Assembly (NCBI GenBank): GCA_027482225.1 | Contig: JAIXWD010000007.1 | Coordinates: forward strand, 372,001 to 436,000 | From: Bacteroidota bacterium | Lineage (GTDB): Bacteria; Bacteroidota; Bacteroidia; UKL13-3 | Direction: 5' to 3' | Length of the DNA: 64,000 nt | In this document: positions 35,740-43,562 of the stretch, in pieces | How the letters are laid out: each line of letters starts with the position of its first letter | Numbering within the stretch: position 1 is the first letter of the stretch | Translations under genes and position numbers: made by a program | Notes under the pieces: model-generated | Seen by the model: only the letters and a program-made list of their open reading frames with translations | The model's database searches: none | What the model was told of the DNA's origin: nothing

Positions 35740-36936
35740 ATGAAATATCTTTTTTATTTTGCAATTTCGCTTTACTTTCAAAATATTGTCAGCTCACAAA
35801 CCATTCAGGAAAAGTTTAAATTAGACACTTTAATATTCCTTAACCATAAAAACATCACAATTGAAAAAATAAGAAAAGATGCAATAATATCATCAACAGA
35901 TAAATACATTCATATAGCATTTTCAAACAATGTATTTGGTAACGACACAAACTATATTATTTCTATAAATAAAAGTAGCTATAAGGTTTCATATTGGTCG
36001 TTTTGCTTGCCTAAAGAAATGAAAACAAGAACTTTAGATGCAATTTATTCATTCTCTACAAATGATTCAGTTTTCGCTTTAGGTTTTTATCAATCAATAC
36101 TAGTGTTAACAAAAAATAGTGAAAATCAACTTAGAGTTATAAAATTGATTGAATTAGAGCAATCATGTGCTTATTTAAAAGTTATAGATAATTTAGTGTT
36201 TGCTGGAAATATTTACAAAAAGAAAGATGTTGCGCAGAGTGCTGTGATTTATAAGTATGGTATTAATGAGCAATACAAAGAAGTAGACAGGTTCACCTTT
36301 AATTATCCATGTATTGAATTTTCATATTTTAGCCCAAACCATTGGATAGAAATTGACAAAGAAAACATATTTATAGCTCAAACATGTAACTATTCAATTG
36401 ACATTTATAATCATTCATTCAAAAAGAAAGGAGTTATCGAAAGTAAAAAAAAATCTTGGGTGGAAATAGATAAAAGTATTCTTAAAACTTTAAATCATCG
36501 AATAAATGCAACTCAACCAGTTCAAATGATTGACACTTTGTCAATTTACAATGACCGATTTATTAGTAGAGTAACTGGAATATGGAAATTTAATGATACT
36601 ATTCTTTTTATTGGTTGGTTCAAATTCGATTCAACCCTAAACAAAACAAGGAAACATATTGACGTATATAATTTAACTAGCAATAGCTTCCTTGAAGAAA
36701 ACTTGTACGACCCTAGTATGTTTCGTAGAGACTCAGCAATAGCAACCAAAGACTTTTATCCAATTATGTATTGGAACTATAATTTAGATATATCTAACAG
36801 CAATATAACTACACTTAGAAATTATGCAGAAATAGATTATATTAATAATCCTTGGAAAATAATATATGAAAACGAAAAGAAGTTTTTCATTAAAAATAAT
36901 CCCATTCCAACCCTTTTTATATATGAGCAAAAGTAG
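35740..36936 (+). CDS. Exported propeller-like protein (locus B)
   Basis: 398 residues from the ATG at 35740, which begins a clean signal peptide (MKYLFYFAISLYFQNIVSSQ); the frame is open further upstream but runs through the previous gene's end. The body is beta-rich with repeated strand pairs and resembles the first ~400 residues of the protein at 19248 in layout, for example HIDVYNLTSNSF against LLVYDLTNKKF. The thioredoxin-like part that is fused there is here the next gene, overlapping by 14 bases. Base composition is clearly more AT-rich than in core genes. Confidence 0.68.
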   Translation: MKYLFYFAISLYFQNIVSSQTIQEKFKLDTLIFLNHKNITIEKIRKDAIISSTDKYIHIAFSNNVFGNDTNYIISINKSSYKVSYWSFCLPKEMKTRTLDAIYSFSTNDSVFALGFYQSILVLTKNSENQLRVIKLIELEQSCAYLKVIDNLVFAGNIYKKKDVAQSAVIYKYGINEQYKEVDRFTFNYPCIEFSYFSPNHWIEIDKENIFIAQTCNYSIDIYNHSFKKKGVIESKKKSWVEIDKSILKTLNHRINATQPVQMIDTLSIYNDRFISRVTGIWKFNDTILFIGWFKFDSTLNKTRKHIDVYNLTSNSFLEENLYDPSMFRRDSAIATKDFYPIMYWNYNLDISNSNITTLRNYAEIDYINNPWKIIYENEKKFFIKNNPIPTLFIYEQK

Positions 36937-37474
36937 TATTCTAATGTTACTTATTTTTGTTAATGTATTACCATCGTTTGCACAAACTGTGGACTTAAGT
37001 AACAAATATGTTAAAACCATAGAAGGCGATAGTGTGCAATTACTTAAATTAAACAATAAAAAATCAATTACAATTATCGCAAATACATTATCCTGTTCAG
37101 GATGTTTAAATAATTTAATTGCTTTTCTTGATTCATTATCAAATCAACACACTTTAAAAGACGTTAACTTAAACATTATTATATGTATTGGTGAAGACGT
37201 GCTTCAGCAAAGACAACAAATTATTTTTTTTAAAAAGAAGTCTAAATTAATTAATGTATATTTTGAGAACATTAATTACGATACACACCTTAGTTATAGA
37301 AAACCTGATTACGGAATTTTGAAAGATTTTAATGCGACAGGTAATCCAATATTACTACTAATAAATAATACGCTGATAACATATGAATTGATTAACTATA
37401 ACAGTCTGTTTAATGAAATAAATGTAAGCGATTTAGCTCGCAAGAAGATTATCAACTTCCTCTGTTCACGCTGA
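36923..37474 (+). CDS. Exported thioredoxin-like protein (locus B)
   Basis: 183 residues from the ATG at 36923 (MSKSSILMLLIFVNVLPSFAQ, a signal peptide); an earlier ATG at 36866 would overlap the previous gene by 71 bases. The pattern GDSVQLLKLNNKKSITIIANTLSC-SGC places a CSGC active-site-like motif at the end of a beta strand, and ATGNPILLL may be the cis-Pro strand. It parallels GDTASLSQLLANKSAILV...CSPC in the fused protein at 19248. Translationally coupled to the upstream gene. Probably acts on thiols in the periplasm, perhaps of the Cx3Gx3C proteins. Confidence 0.72.
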   Translation: MSKSSILMLLIFVNVLPSFAQTVDLSNKYVKTIEGDSVQLLKLNNKKSITIIANTLSCSGCLNNLIAFLDSLSNQHTLKDVNLNIIICIGEDVLQQRQQIIFFKKKSKLINVYFENINYDTHLSYRKPDYGILKDFNATGNPILLLINNTLITYELINYNSLFNEINVSDLARKKIINFLCSR

Positions 37475-37748
37475 CGTGCCGTCAGTGTGCTGCAAAACAT
37501 CTTAACAAATTAGCTTAAAATTGATGCGTTAATTTATATTAACTTTAACAGCTAAATATAAGCTACATACTTATTTAGTTTTATATTTGGTTGAATATAA
37601 ATTTTATAAAAACAGATGATGTTAGGTTTCAAATTTAACATCAAGCAACAGATGAGTTTGTATCTCTACATTAGAGTATATAACTACACACGGACGGAAC
37701 GTCCTTGAACTGGCGGAGTTATTGTTATAACTTTAACATATTTATAAA
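37475..37748. other. Intergenic region after locus B
   Basis: Begins with an imperfect palindrome CGCTGACGTGCCGTCAGTGTG near 37478-37498, REP-like, which may terminate locus B. At 37692-37704 GGACG-gaa-CGTCC forms a small hairpin within the left arm of the inverted repeat at 37693-38121, followed by GAACTGGCGG (37707-37716), a degenerate form of the cassette-end word AAATTGGCGG. Confidence 0.5.
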
Positions 37749-38121
37749 CTGCTGCCAACATTACGGCTATTAAAAAAGCAGGCAATTACACCTAAAGCCT
37801 TTCCAAAACAAATCCATTTAAGCGCATTTAGGGTTTGAGTCTTGTACACCCTAAAAAATTAAAAAATATTATTTTTATTTCAAAAAATATACTTATTTAG
37901 CTGTGCCAACTAATTATATATGATGAAAACAATACACACCCCCGCACAGCAAACACGCTCGTCTTGCATAACATTTACCAAACTTTATTACATAACAATT
38001 AACCGTTTATAAGCGGATAAACCCGCGCTATTTAAAGACTATGGCCATGCTGTGGGTAATGGAGAAGGAATTGGGGTTCGCATAGATTTAAGTTATGCGT
38101 CATGTTCAAGGACGATCCGTC
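37693..38121. repeat. Inverted-repeat-bounded 429-bp block
   Basis: The left arm 37693-37710 (GACGGAACGTCCTTGAAC) and the right arm 38104-38121 (GTTCAAGGACGATCCGTC) are inverted with 17 of 18 bases matching. They enclose direct repeat copy 2 and no gene. Could be a small non-autonomous element or a folded recombination site; no target duplication is obvious. Confidence 0.6.
37749..38095 (+). repeat. Long direct repeat, copy 2
   Basis: Matches 33889-34236 over its whole length with small changes, including the ~80-base core and a 22-base palindrome with one changed base at 37999-38020. The pair, 3860 bases apart in the same orientation, brackets locus B. It ends 55 bases before the gene at 38151. 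Confidence 0.8.
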
Positions 38122-38150
38122 AACAAAGTCAAACAGAAAAATAAATAAAA

Positions 38151-38534
38151 ATGGACAGACAAGAAATTCAAAATTATATTAACAATTTCAGGAGACTTTT
38201 TAGTCGCTTTTTAAAACCTGACGTTGGAATACAATCGACTGTGTATCCTTACGACAAAGGAAGTGTTATTGTTTATGAACTTGGACTAAACCTACAAAAC
38301 AAGGACGACCTGAGAAGTAGTTCAAAGGAAATAACAGAAGCTCTTAAACGGACAAATTTGTTTGAAAATGAAAAAGGAGAGCAAAATCACTCTTTCGTTG
38401 GGACAAATATTTTACTTATAAAAAATAAAATAGTTGTAATTAAAGACGACAATTCAAAAGAATGGACTGAAGAGAAAGCACAATTAGACATTGAAAAAAT
38501 TATCCAACCTTCTAAAGATAAAATCAATGGCTAA
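38151..38534 (+). CDS. Uncharacterised cytoplasmic protein
   Basis: 127 residues, charged, no signal or membrane segment. It opens MDRQEIQNYINNFRRLFSRFL and shows a predicted beta-strand pair (GSVIVYELGLNLQN, TNILLIKNKIVVIKDD) and a Lys/Glu-rich end. No family recognised. It overlaps the next gene by 8 bases (ATGGCTAA), so the two are translationally coupled and probably act together. The surrounding repeats and AT-rich composition point to an accessory gene pair. Confidence 0.65.
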   Translation: MDRQEIQNYINNFRRLFSRFLKPDVGIQSTVYPYDKGSVIVYELGLNLQNKDDLRSSSKEITEALKRTNLFENEKGEQNHSFVGTNILLIKNKIVVIKDDNSKEWTEEKAQLDIEKIIQPSKDKING

Positions 38535-38934
38535 GATAAAAATAAGAGATATAGAAGGTGATGCAGACGAATTAAAAAACCTATTCAAAGATTTAGGTTG
38601 CGACCTTAATAGTTACATAAGCACAACTCCAATTAAGACTAAAATTCCAACTTATTGGCTGTTTATTTTAGGAGCAGCATTTTTTATTCTTACTTGTATA
38701 ATCTGGTGTGACTTGTTCAATCCTGCTTGGACAAAGGTTAGTATTCTTTCATTGTTTTTATTTTTAGGACTTATCTCCTTCATCGTTCACCACAACCACG
38801 ACAAATGGGCAATTACAGCTATTCCACTCGTTACTGGACTGTGTTTAATTCTTGTTTGCTTGAATGTTTACACACCACAAGAACTAGCTAAACGACTTGA
38901 GAATAAAACAATAGACAAGATTGATGGAAAGTAA
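38527..38934 (+). CDS. Small protein with soluble domain and membrane anchor
   Basis: 135 residues from the ATG at 38527. The first ~40 residues (KIKIRDIEGDADELKNLFKDL) are soluble. They are followed by three hydrophobic segments: IPTYWLFILGAAFFILTCII, VSILSLFLFLGLISFIV and AITAIPLVTGLCLILVCL. No family is recognised. It is coupled to the gene before it, which suggests a membrane-associated two-component unit; a defence or effector role is possible from context but has no direct support. The cassette-end motif starts 10 bases after its stop. Confidence 0.65.
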   Translation: MAKIKIRDIEGDADELKNLFKDLGCDLNSYISTTPIKTKIPTYWLFILGAAFFILTCIIWCDLFNPAWTKVSILSLFLFLGLISFIVHHNHDKWAITAIPLVTGLCLILVCLNVYTPQELAKRLENKTIDKIDGK

Positions 38935-38944
38935 AACTACGCAT

Positions 38945-39060
38945 GACAGGCGTTTGGCAAAATTGGCGGTTCAATGGTTAATTGAATATACTGCCTCGTA
39001 TAAACTTTTGTGCTGGGTTGACAATTTAGTGCTACGAAATCTGCTACGTTACCAGTAAGC
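38945..39060 (+). repeat. Cassette-end element, copy 2
   Basis: GACAG-N10-AAATTGGCGG at 38945-38969, then GGTTCAATGGTTAA and, later, TTAGTGCT-ACGAAA. It shares the motif with 1781-1805, and a longer stretch (GGTTCARTGGTTAA ... AGTGCT) with 40492-40610. It fills most of the gap between the genes ending at 38934 and starting at 39094. Confidence 0.6.
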
Positions 39061-39093
39061 CTAAAAGACGACACAACTATAAATAAAAAAGAT

Positions 39094-40464
39094 ATGACAC
39101 CAGAACATAAACAAAGTATTTTACCTCAACTTGACGAGTTTTGGAAACTAGACCTTGACAAACGAGTAGCAGAAGCTTACAAAGACTATCAAGACTTGAC
39201 ATCAGTTTACATTGGGTATTATTCGGTAACAGAATTTACGGAGTTCTCTAAAAAGGCAATTGGCCAATTAGGACAAATTATGCAGTCAAAACTGTTTAGT
39301 ATTTTACCATTTCAATATCAATTTCAAAATGACTTTGGTGCTGGAAATTTGCGTGATGACTTGGCAAATTTTATTGCTTTTTGTTCTAGTAATGACTTCA
39401 ATAGTGCAGTTGGACATTTATATAGACTTGTTTACTATCAACTTCAAAATGGACTTTGGGATAAAGACCAACCCATTGACAAGAAAAAGAAAATGGAAAT
39501 AATTGATGAACTTGAAAGCAAGTTGCAACTTATAGCTGAAAAATTAAAAATAAATGCAGACCTTAATCAACAACTCATTGCAGAATTACAAGCTGAAAAA
39601 ACAAGTATTACTCAACTTTTAGTAACAAAAAACACTGAACTATCTGAGATTTCAAATTTGCTTCCTACGGCAAGGACACATTCAGATGAAATTACAAGAC
39701 TATTGACTGCGAGTACTGACAGTAACCAACAAATTACAGGATTATTAAACCAACAAAATTCAAACCTTGAAACAGTAAAGACAAAACTAGAAGAAGAAAA
39801 AACTGTTTATGATACTTTTCAAAAGGAATTGAAAGACTTAAAAGATAGCTATAAAACAGAAATTGACACAACGATTAAAAAGAACGTTGACTTTGAAAAA
39901 CTTTTAAATTCTGTCCAAGATAGAAGTTCAACTTTTGAACAACGTCTTTTGGTATTAAATGAACTTATTGGAAAAGAAGGAGCAGTTAAATTATTCAGTA
40001 CATTTAATGATAGAAAAATTGAACTTGAAAAGCCTGTTAAGCGTTGGGCAAATATTGTTTTTACTACTGGCGGAATAGCACTTGTTTTAATTGTTGGTGT
40101 ATTTACAAATTTCTTTGGTTATGTCGGTGGCTTCCCTACTTCAATTGATTGGCATTATTTAATAATTAACTCTTTAAAATCTTTGCCTGTTATGATAGTT
40201 CTGTTCTTTACTATTAAGCAATACGCTAAAGAAAGAAGTTTTCAAGAAGAGTATGCATTTCGTTCTGCAATTGCGTTGACAATTCAAGCTTATGGAGACA
40301 TAGCAGGAAAAAATAAAGAAGATTTAATAAGCAAAGCGGTTGCAAGTATTTATGCTATGCCTACAATAATGAAAGAAAAATCTTCATTCTTTTCATTCAA
40401 GAGCAAATATTTAACGGACAGTATTAAAGAATTAAACGAAACAGTTAAAAACATCAAAGGCTAA
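39094..40464 (+). CDS. Coiled-coil membrane protein, unknown
   Basis: 456 residues. The first ~120 are globular and aromatic-rich. About 135-300 is a long coiled coil (repeated KLQLIAEKLKIN-, ELKDLKDSYKTE-type heptads). Two membrane helices lie at about 325-345 (IVFTTGGIALVLIVGVFTNF) and 360-380. The C-terminal cytoplasmic part has QYAKERSFQEEYAFRSAIAL, a pattern I have seen in membrane-anchored proteins of phage-defence or stress loci, though I cannot name the family. It stands between cassette-end elements and is probably horizontally acquired. Confidence 0.65.
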   Translation: MTPEHKQSILPQLDEFWKLDLDKRVAEAYKDYQDLTSVYIGYYSVTEFTEFSKKAIGQLGQIMQSKLFSILPFQYQFQNDFGAGNLRDDLANFIAFCSSNDFNSAVGHLYRLVYYQLQNGLWDKDQPIDKKKKMEIIDELESKLQLIAEKLKINADLNQQLIAELQAEKTSITQLLVTKNTELSEISNLLPTARTHSDEITRLLTASTDSNQQITGLLNQQNSNLETVKTKLEEEKTVYDTFQKELKDLKDSYKTEIDTTIKKNVDFEKLLNSVQDRSSTFEQRLLVLNELIGKEGAVKLFSTFNDRKIELEKPVKRWANIVFTTGGIALVLIVGVFTNFFGYVGGFPTSIDWHYLIINSLKSLPVMIVLFFTIKQYAKERSFQEEYAFRSAIALTIQAYGDIAGKNKEDLISKAVASIYAMPTIMKEKSSFFSFKSKYLTDSIKELNETVKNIKG

Positions 40465-40774
40465 ATGGACAGACGAAGAAGGCCTACTGGTAACAGCACC
40501 TAAAAGAAATTGGAGGTTCAGTGGTTAAATTAAGCTTTGTATCTCGGAGCATTGTGGTATTCAGTGCTTACAAAAGATTAAACCATTGATATCCACTACT
40601 AAGCTAATAACCAAACCTAATTAACCGTTTATAAGCGGTTAATACTGCAAAATATTTAGTTTATAAAACTATAATGCACAACAAATAGCGAAAATCGTTC
40701 CGCTCAGATTATAGCTAGCTTTTATGCTATGAGTACCGACACAAAAAATAGTTAAACGTAAAAACAAATCAAAA
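40465..40774. repeat. Cassette-end element copy 3 plus 22-bp palindrome
   Basis: AACAG-N10-AAATTGGAGG at 40492-40516, then GGTTCAGTGGTTAA and CAGTGCTTACAAAA to about 40610. The palindrome TTAACCGTTTATAAGCGGTTAA lies at 40621-40642. Close to the next gene is a GATTATAGCTAGC...TATGCTATGAGTACCGACAC stretch. No gene is present in these 310 bases. Confidence 0.6.
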
Positions 40775-41311
40775 ATGAGAAAAACAATTTTACTTTTCGT
40801 ATTCGTTGCGACAACAGCAATTTCTTTTGGGCAAACTAAAGAAAAAGAATTAACCCAAGCAGAACAATTTAGTTCTCAAGCAGGCACTTTAATTGAACGA
40901 CAATTTATTGATATCGGAAAAGTTAAAGGTGTTGAAATTAAAATTTTAAAATACAAAGACCTAAACGCAGGAACTGGAAAAAGTGCATTACGTTTTGAAT
41001 TTGAATACAAAAGTTCATATTCAACAGATACAAAAATTGCTTCACTTGATGCAGACGAAATTGACGGTCTAATAAAATCAATTAAAAATCTCCAAACAAA
41101 CGTATTTCCTACAACAAGAGATATTTATACGGAAGTAACATTTAAAAGTAGAACAGGATTTGAAGCTGGTGCATACTATAGCCCAGACAAAAGTATATGG
41201 ACAACATATATTCAAATTGAAAAATTTGATAGAAATTCTATGGTATTTCTATCAACTGAAGATTTCGCTTCTCTACTCAGTCTAATCGAACAAGCAAAAG
41301 GTAAAATGTAG
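40775..41311 (+). CDS. Exported protein of unknown function
   Basis: 178 residues with a signal peptide (MRKTILLFVFVATTAISFGQ). The mature protein is about 158 residues and mixed alpha/beta, with SALRFEFEYKSSYSTDTK, DADEIDGLIKSIKNLQ and a central YTEVTFKSRTGFEAGAYYS. No cysteines and no family recognised. It precedes the nuclease-domain gene by 21 bases, so the two may be co-transcribed, although one is exported and the other is not. Confidence 0.7.
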   Translation: MRKTILLFVFVATTAISFGQTKEKELTQAEQFSSQAGTLIERQFIDIGKVKGVEIKILKYKDLNAGTGKSALRFEFEYKSSYSTDTKIASLDADEIDGLIKSIKNLQTNVFPTTRDIYTEVTFKSRTGFEAGAYYSPDKSIWTTYIQIEKFDRNSMVFLSTEDFASLLSLIEQAKGKM

Positions 41312-41332
41312 AAATTAAACAAAAAATTAACT

Positions 41333-42412
41333 ATGGATTTTAAAGACCAAATCAAACAACTCGGAGACCGGGTTGCAAAACTGAAAGACCAAATTCAGAC
41401 AGAAGAAGCAACAAAAAATGCTTTCATAATGCCTTTTTTACAAGCATTGGGTTATGACGTTTTTAATCCAACTGAAGTTGTTCCTGAATTTATTTCGGAT
41501 ATTGGAATTAAAAAAGGAGAGAAAATTGATTACGCAATTTTTAAAGATGGTTCCCCAACCATACTTATTGAGTGCAAACATTGGGCTCAAAACCTTAACA
41601 TACATGATGGTCAGCTTTTACGCTATTTTCATGTTTCTAAAGCAAAGTTTGGCCTTTTAACTAATGGTATAAATTATCGTTTTTATTCTGACTTAGTTGA
41701 ACCAAATAAGATGGACGAGAAACCATTTTTAGAATTTAACATCAATGAAATTAAAGACAATCAGGTTGAAGAACTTAAAAAGTTTCATAAGACTGTTTTT
41801 GACGCTGAAAGCATCACAAATACAGCTAGCGAATTGAAATACATGAATGAATTAAAACACTTAATTCAGCAAGAACTTATTAATCCAACTCCTGACTTTG
41901 TTAAACACTTCGCAAGACAAGTTTACCCTAGTGTTGTAACTGCAAAAGTTTTAGAACAGTTTACAAATTTAACGAAGAAGTCTATTCAACAACATATTAG
42001 CGACCTTATTACAGAAAGACTTAAAACTGCTTTAACAAAGGAAGACGAAGAGACTAAGAAACAAGAAGCTATTCAAGCTGAACTAGCAAAAGTTGACGAA
42101 GTAAAAGTAGTTACAACTGATGAAGAACTTGAAGGATTTATGATTGTTAAAACCATTCTACGACAAAAAATAAGTGCAACAAGAATAACGCACAGGGATG
42201 CACAATCATATTTTGCAATTTTACTTGACGACAATAACCGCAAGACAATTTGTAGACTTTATTTAAATGGTGGCAGAAAGTTTTTTGCAACACTTGACGA
42301 CCAAAAGAAAGAGGTTAAAAATGAAATTAATTCTTTAGACGACATCTTTCAACATGCTGAAACACTCTTAAAAATCGTTGATCAATACGACAAATCTAAA
42401 GAGCTAGCGTAA
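41333..42412 (+). CDS. Solitary HsdR_N-type endonuclease-domain protein
   Basis: 359 residues. After a ~25-residue coiled coil, residues ~25-160 follow the type I restriction R-subunit N-terminal domain: MPFLQALGYDVFNP, KIDYAIFKDG, then ILIECKHW, which gives the D-x(n)-E-x-K nuclease core, and FGLLTNGINYRFYSD. No helicase or methylase gene is near. The C-terminal ~150 residues are helical, with a final beta segment (SYFAILLDDNNRKTICRLYL). Such stand-alone proteins are common in Bacteroidota; a defence or nucleic-acid-processing role is plausible but unproven. Confidence 0.82.
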   Translation: MDFKDQIKQLGDRVAKLKDQIQTEEATKNAFIMPFLQALGYDVFNPTEVVPEFISDIGIKKGEKIDYAIFKDGSPTILIECKHWAQNLNIHDGQLLRYFHVSKAKFGLLTNGINYRFYSDLVEPNKMDEKPFLEFNINEIKDNQVEELKKFHKTVFDAESITNTASELKYMNELKHLIQQELINPTPDFVKHFARQVYPSVVTAKVLEQFTNLTKKSIQQHISDLITERLKTALTKEDEETKKQEAIQAELAKVDEVKVVTTDEELEGFMIVKTILRQKISATRITHRDAQSYFAILLDDNNRKTICRLYLNGGRKFFATLDDQKKEVKNEINSLDDIFQHAETLLKIVDQYDKSKELA

Positions 42413-42506
42413 TCGAATAAAAGTAGCAGATAAAGTATGAAGTATTTACGTTTCATACCAAACCACTACTTCCTAATGCTTTAAAAGTAAAATATATAGT
42501 AAACAG

Positions 42507-42545
42507 AATCGCCCCAAAACATGAGTTTATTGGGGCGATTGCTTT
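42507..42545. terminator. Bidirectional terminator
   Basis: AATCGCCCCA (42507-42516) and TGGGGCGATT (42531-42540) form a perfect 10-bp stem, followed by GCTTTT. It lies between the convergent nuclease-domain and thioredoxin-family genes. Confidence 0.75.
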
Positions 42546-42562
42546 TATAATAAATCAATAAC

Positions 42563-43180
42563 TTATTTCTTCCACTTAATGGTGCAACCTATGGCCTTGG
42601 TATTGGTTTTGGCAACTGCTTTGCCGTTTAGTAATGCATTAACAGCTAACTCAACATGCTTTTCTTTAACTTGTTTTTCGTCTTCGTAATTATCATCAAT
42701 TGCACCAATGTATTGTACCGTGTTGCCTGCTTTTGTTTTTTGTATCACAAATACATGTGGGGTGCGTGTGGCTCCGTATGTTTTTGCTATTTGTTGGGTT
42801 TCATCATGCAAATACACAAACGGATATTTTTTTGCTTTGGCCAACTCTTGCATCTTGGCGTAACTGTCTTCAGGCTCACGTTTAGCATCGTTTGGGTTGA
42901 TGGCAATTACAGGGTAACCTTTTGCTGCATACTTGTTGTGTAAGTTAATAATACGTTGTTCGTATGCTTGCGAAAACGGGCAATGGTTGCAGGTAAACAC
43001 CACAATAAATCCTTTGGCTTTTTTAAAATCGGCCAACTTTACCATTTTACCATCTACATTACGTAGGTTAAAATCGGTGGCTACATCGCCAATTTGATAA
43101 CCGGGAGTTTCGTTTTGTTTAAATGCGGTTGCACCAAATACCAAGGTTGTAATGGCAAACAATGCGATTATTTTTTTCAT
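42563..43180 (-). CDS. Exported thioredoxin-family protein with CNHC motif
   Basis: 205 residues from the ATG at 43180 (a GTG at 43204 is in frame but would give an unusual extended leader). Signal peptide MKKIIALFAITTLVFGATA. The AhpC/TSA-like thioredoxin fold has the active site FTCNHCPFSQAYEQR, GATRTPHVF as the cis-Pro loop, GAIDDNYED, and a C-terminal Cys in GCTIKWKK. Likely a periplasmic thiol reductase or peroxidase. It is the redox-competent relative of the protein at 11541. Confidence 0.88.
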   Translation of the reverse strand: MKKIIALFAITTLVFGATAFKQNETPGYQIGDVATDFNLRNVDGKMVKLADFKKAKGFIVVFTCNHCPFSQAYEQRIINLHNKYAAKGYPVIAINPNDAKREPEDSYAKMQELAKAKKYPFVYLHDETQQIAKTYGATRTPHVFVIQKTKAGNTVQYIGAIDDNYEDEKQVKEKHVELAVNALLNGKAVAKTNTKAIGCTIKWKK

Positions 43181-43562
43181 GCTGTTTTGGTTTTGTATGA
43201 ACACAAATATGAGGAATAATTGGAGATTATTTGTGGGTTAAAAAAGGTTTATACAACTGTGACGGTTATTTTACTGCGGCATGGAGGGTATAGAACCACA
43301 GATTCCGAAGCTTCGGAAGCAGAGGGCAAAGAATAGGGTTTGAACCACAGAGGTACAGAGGCACAGCGGCTATAACATCTTACTGTTAAATTAGGTGGAT
43401 TCGGTGAGCGTTTATTCCTTGTGTACCTCGTGAAAAACTTTGTGTACATTGTGGTAAAAATTTAACAACAAAGGACACCAAGAAAACAAGAAATACACTG
43501 CTGAATTGGGGTTTAGAAACTTAGAGGCAGTGCGATTGAACAGGCTGTTATGTGCTAACCTA
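43181..43562. other. Intergenic region with palindrome and filler-type repeats
   Basis: 382 bases without a gene. TTCCGAAGCTTCGGAA at 43303-43318 is a perfect 16-bp palindrome. GAACCACAGA occurs twice (near 43294 and 43343), the second followed by GGTACAGAGGCACAG. On the other side is TTTGTGTACATTGTGGT. These words recall the simple filler repeats of many bacterial genomes. An open minus-strand frame across it is not protein-like. Confidence 0.5.

Noticed and set aside
36866-36922. ATG at 36866 as start of the locus B thioredoxin-like gene
   Set aside because: It would overlap the previous gene by 71 bases and hide the signal peptide that begins at 36923.
32902-42412. Prophage or integrative conjugative element
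   Set aside because: No integrase, terminase, capsid, relaxase or Tra genes among the accessory genes.
43249-43449. Minus-strand frame in the 43 kb gap
   Set aside because: Composed of filler repeat sequence with low-complexity translation.
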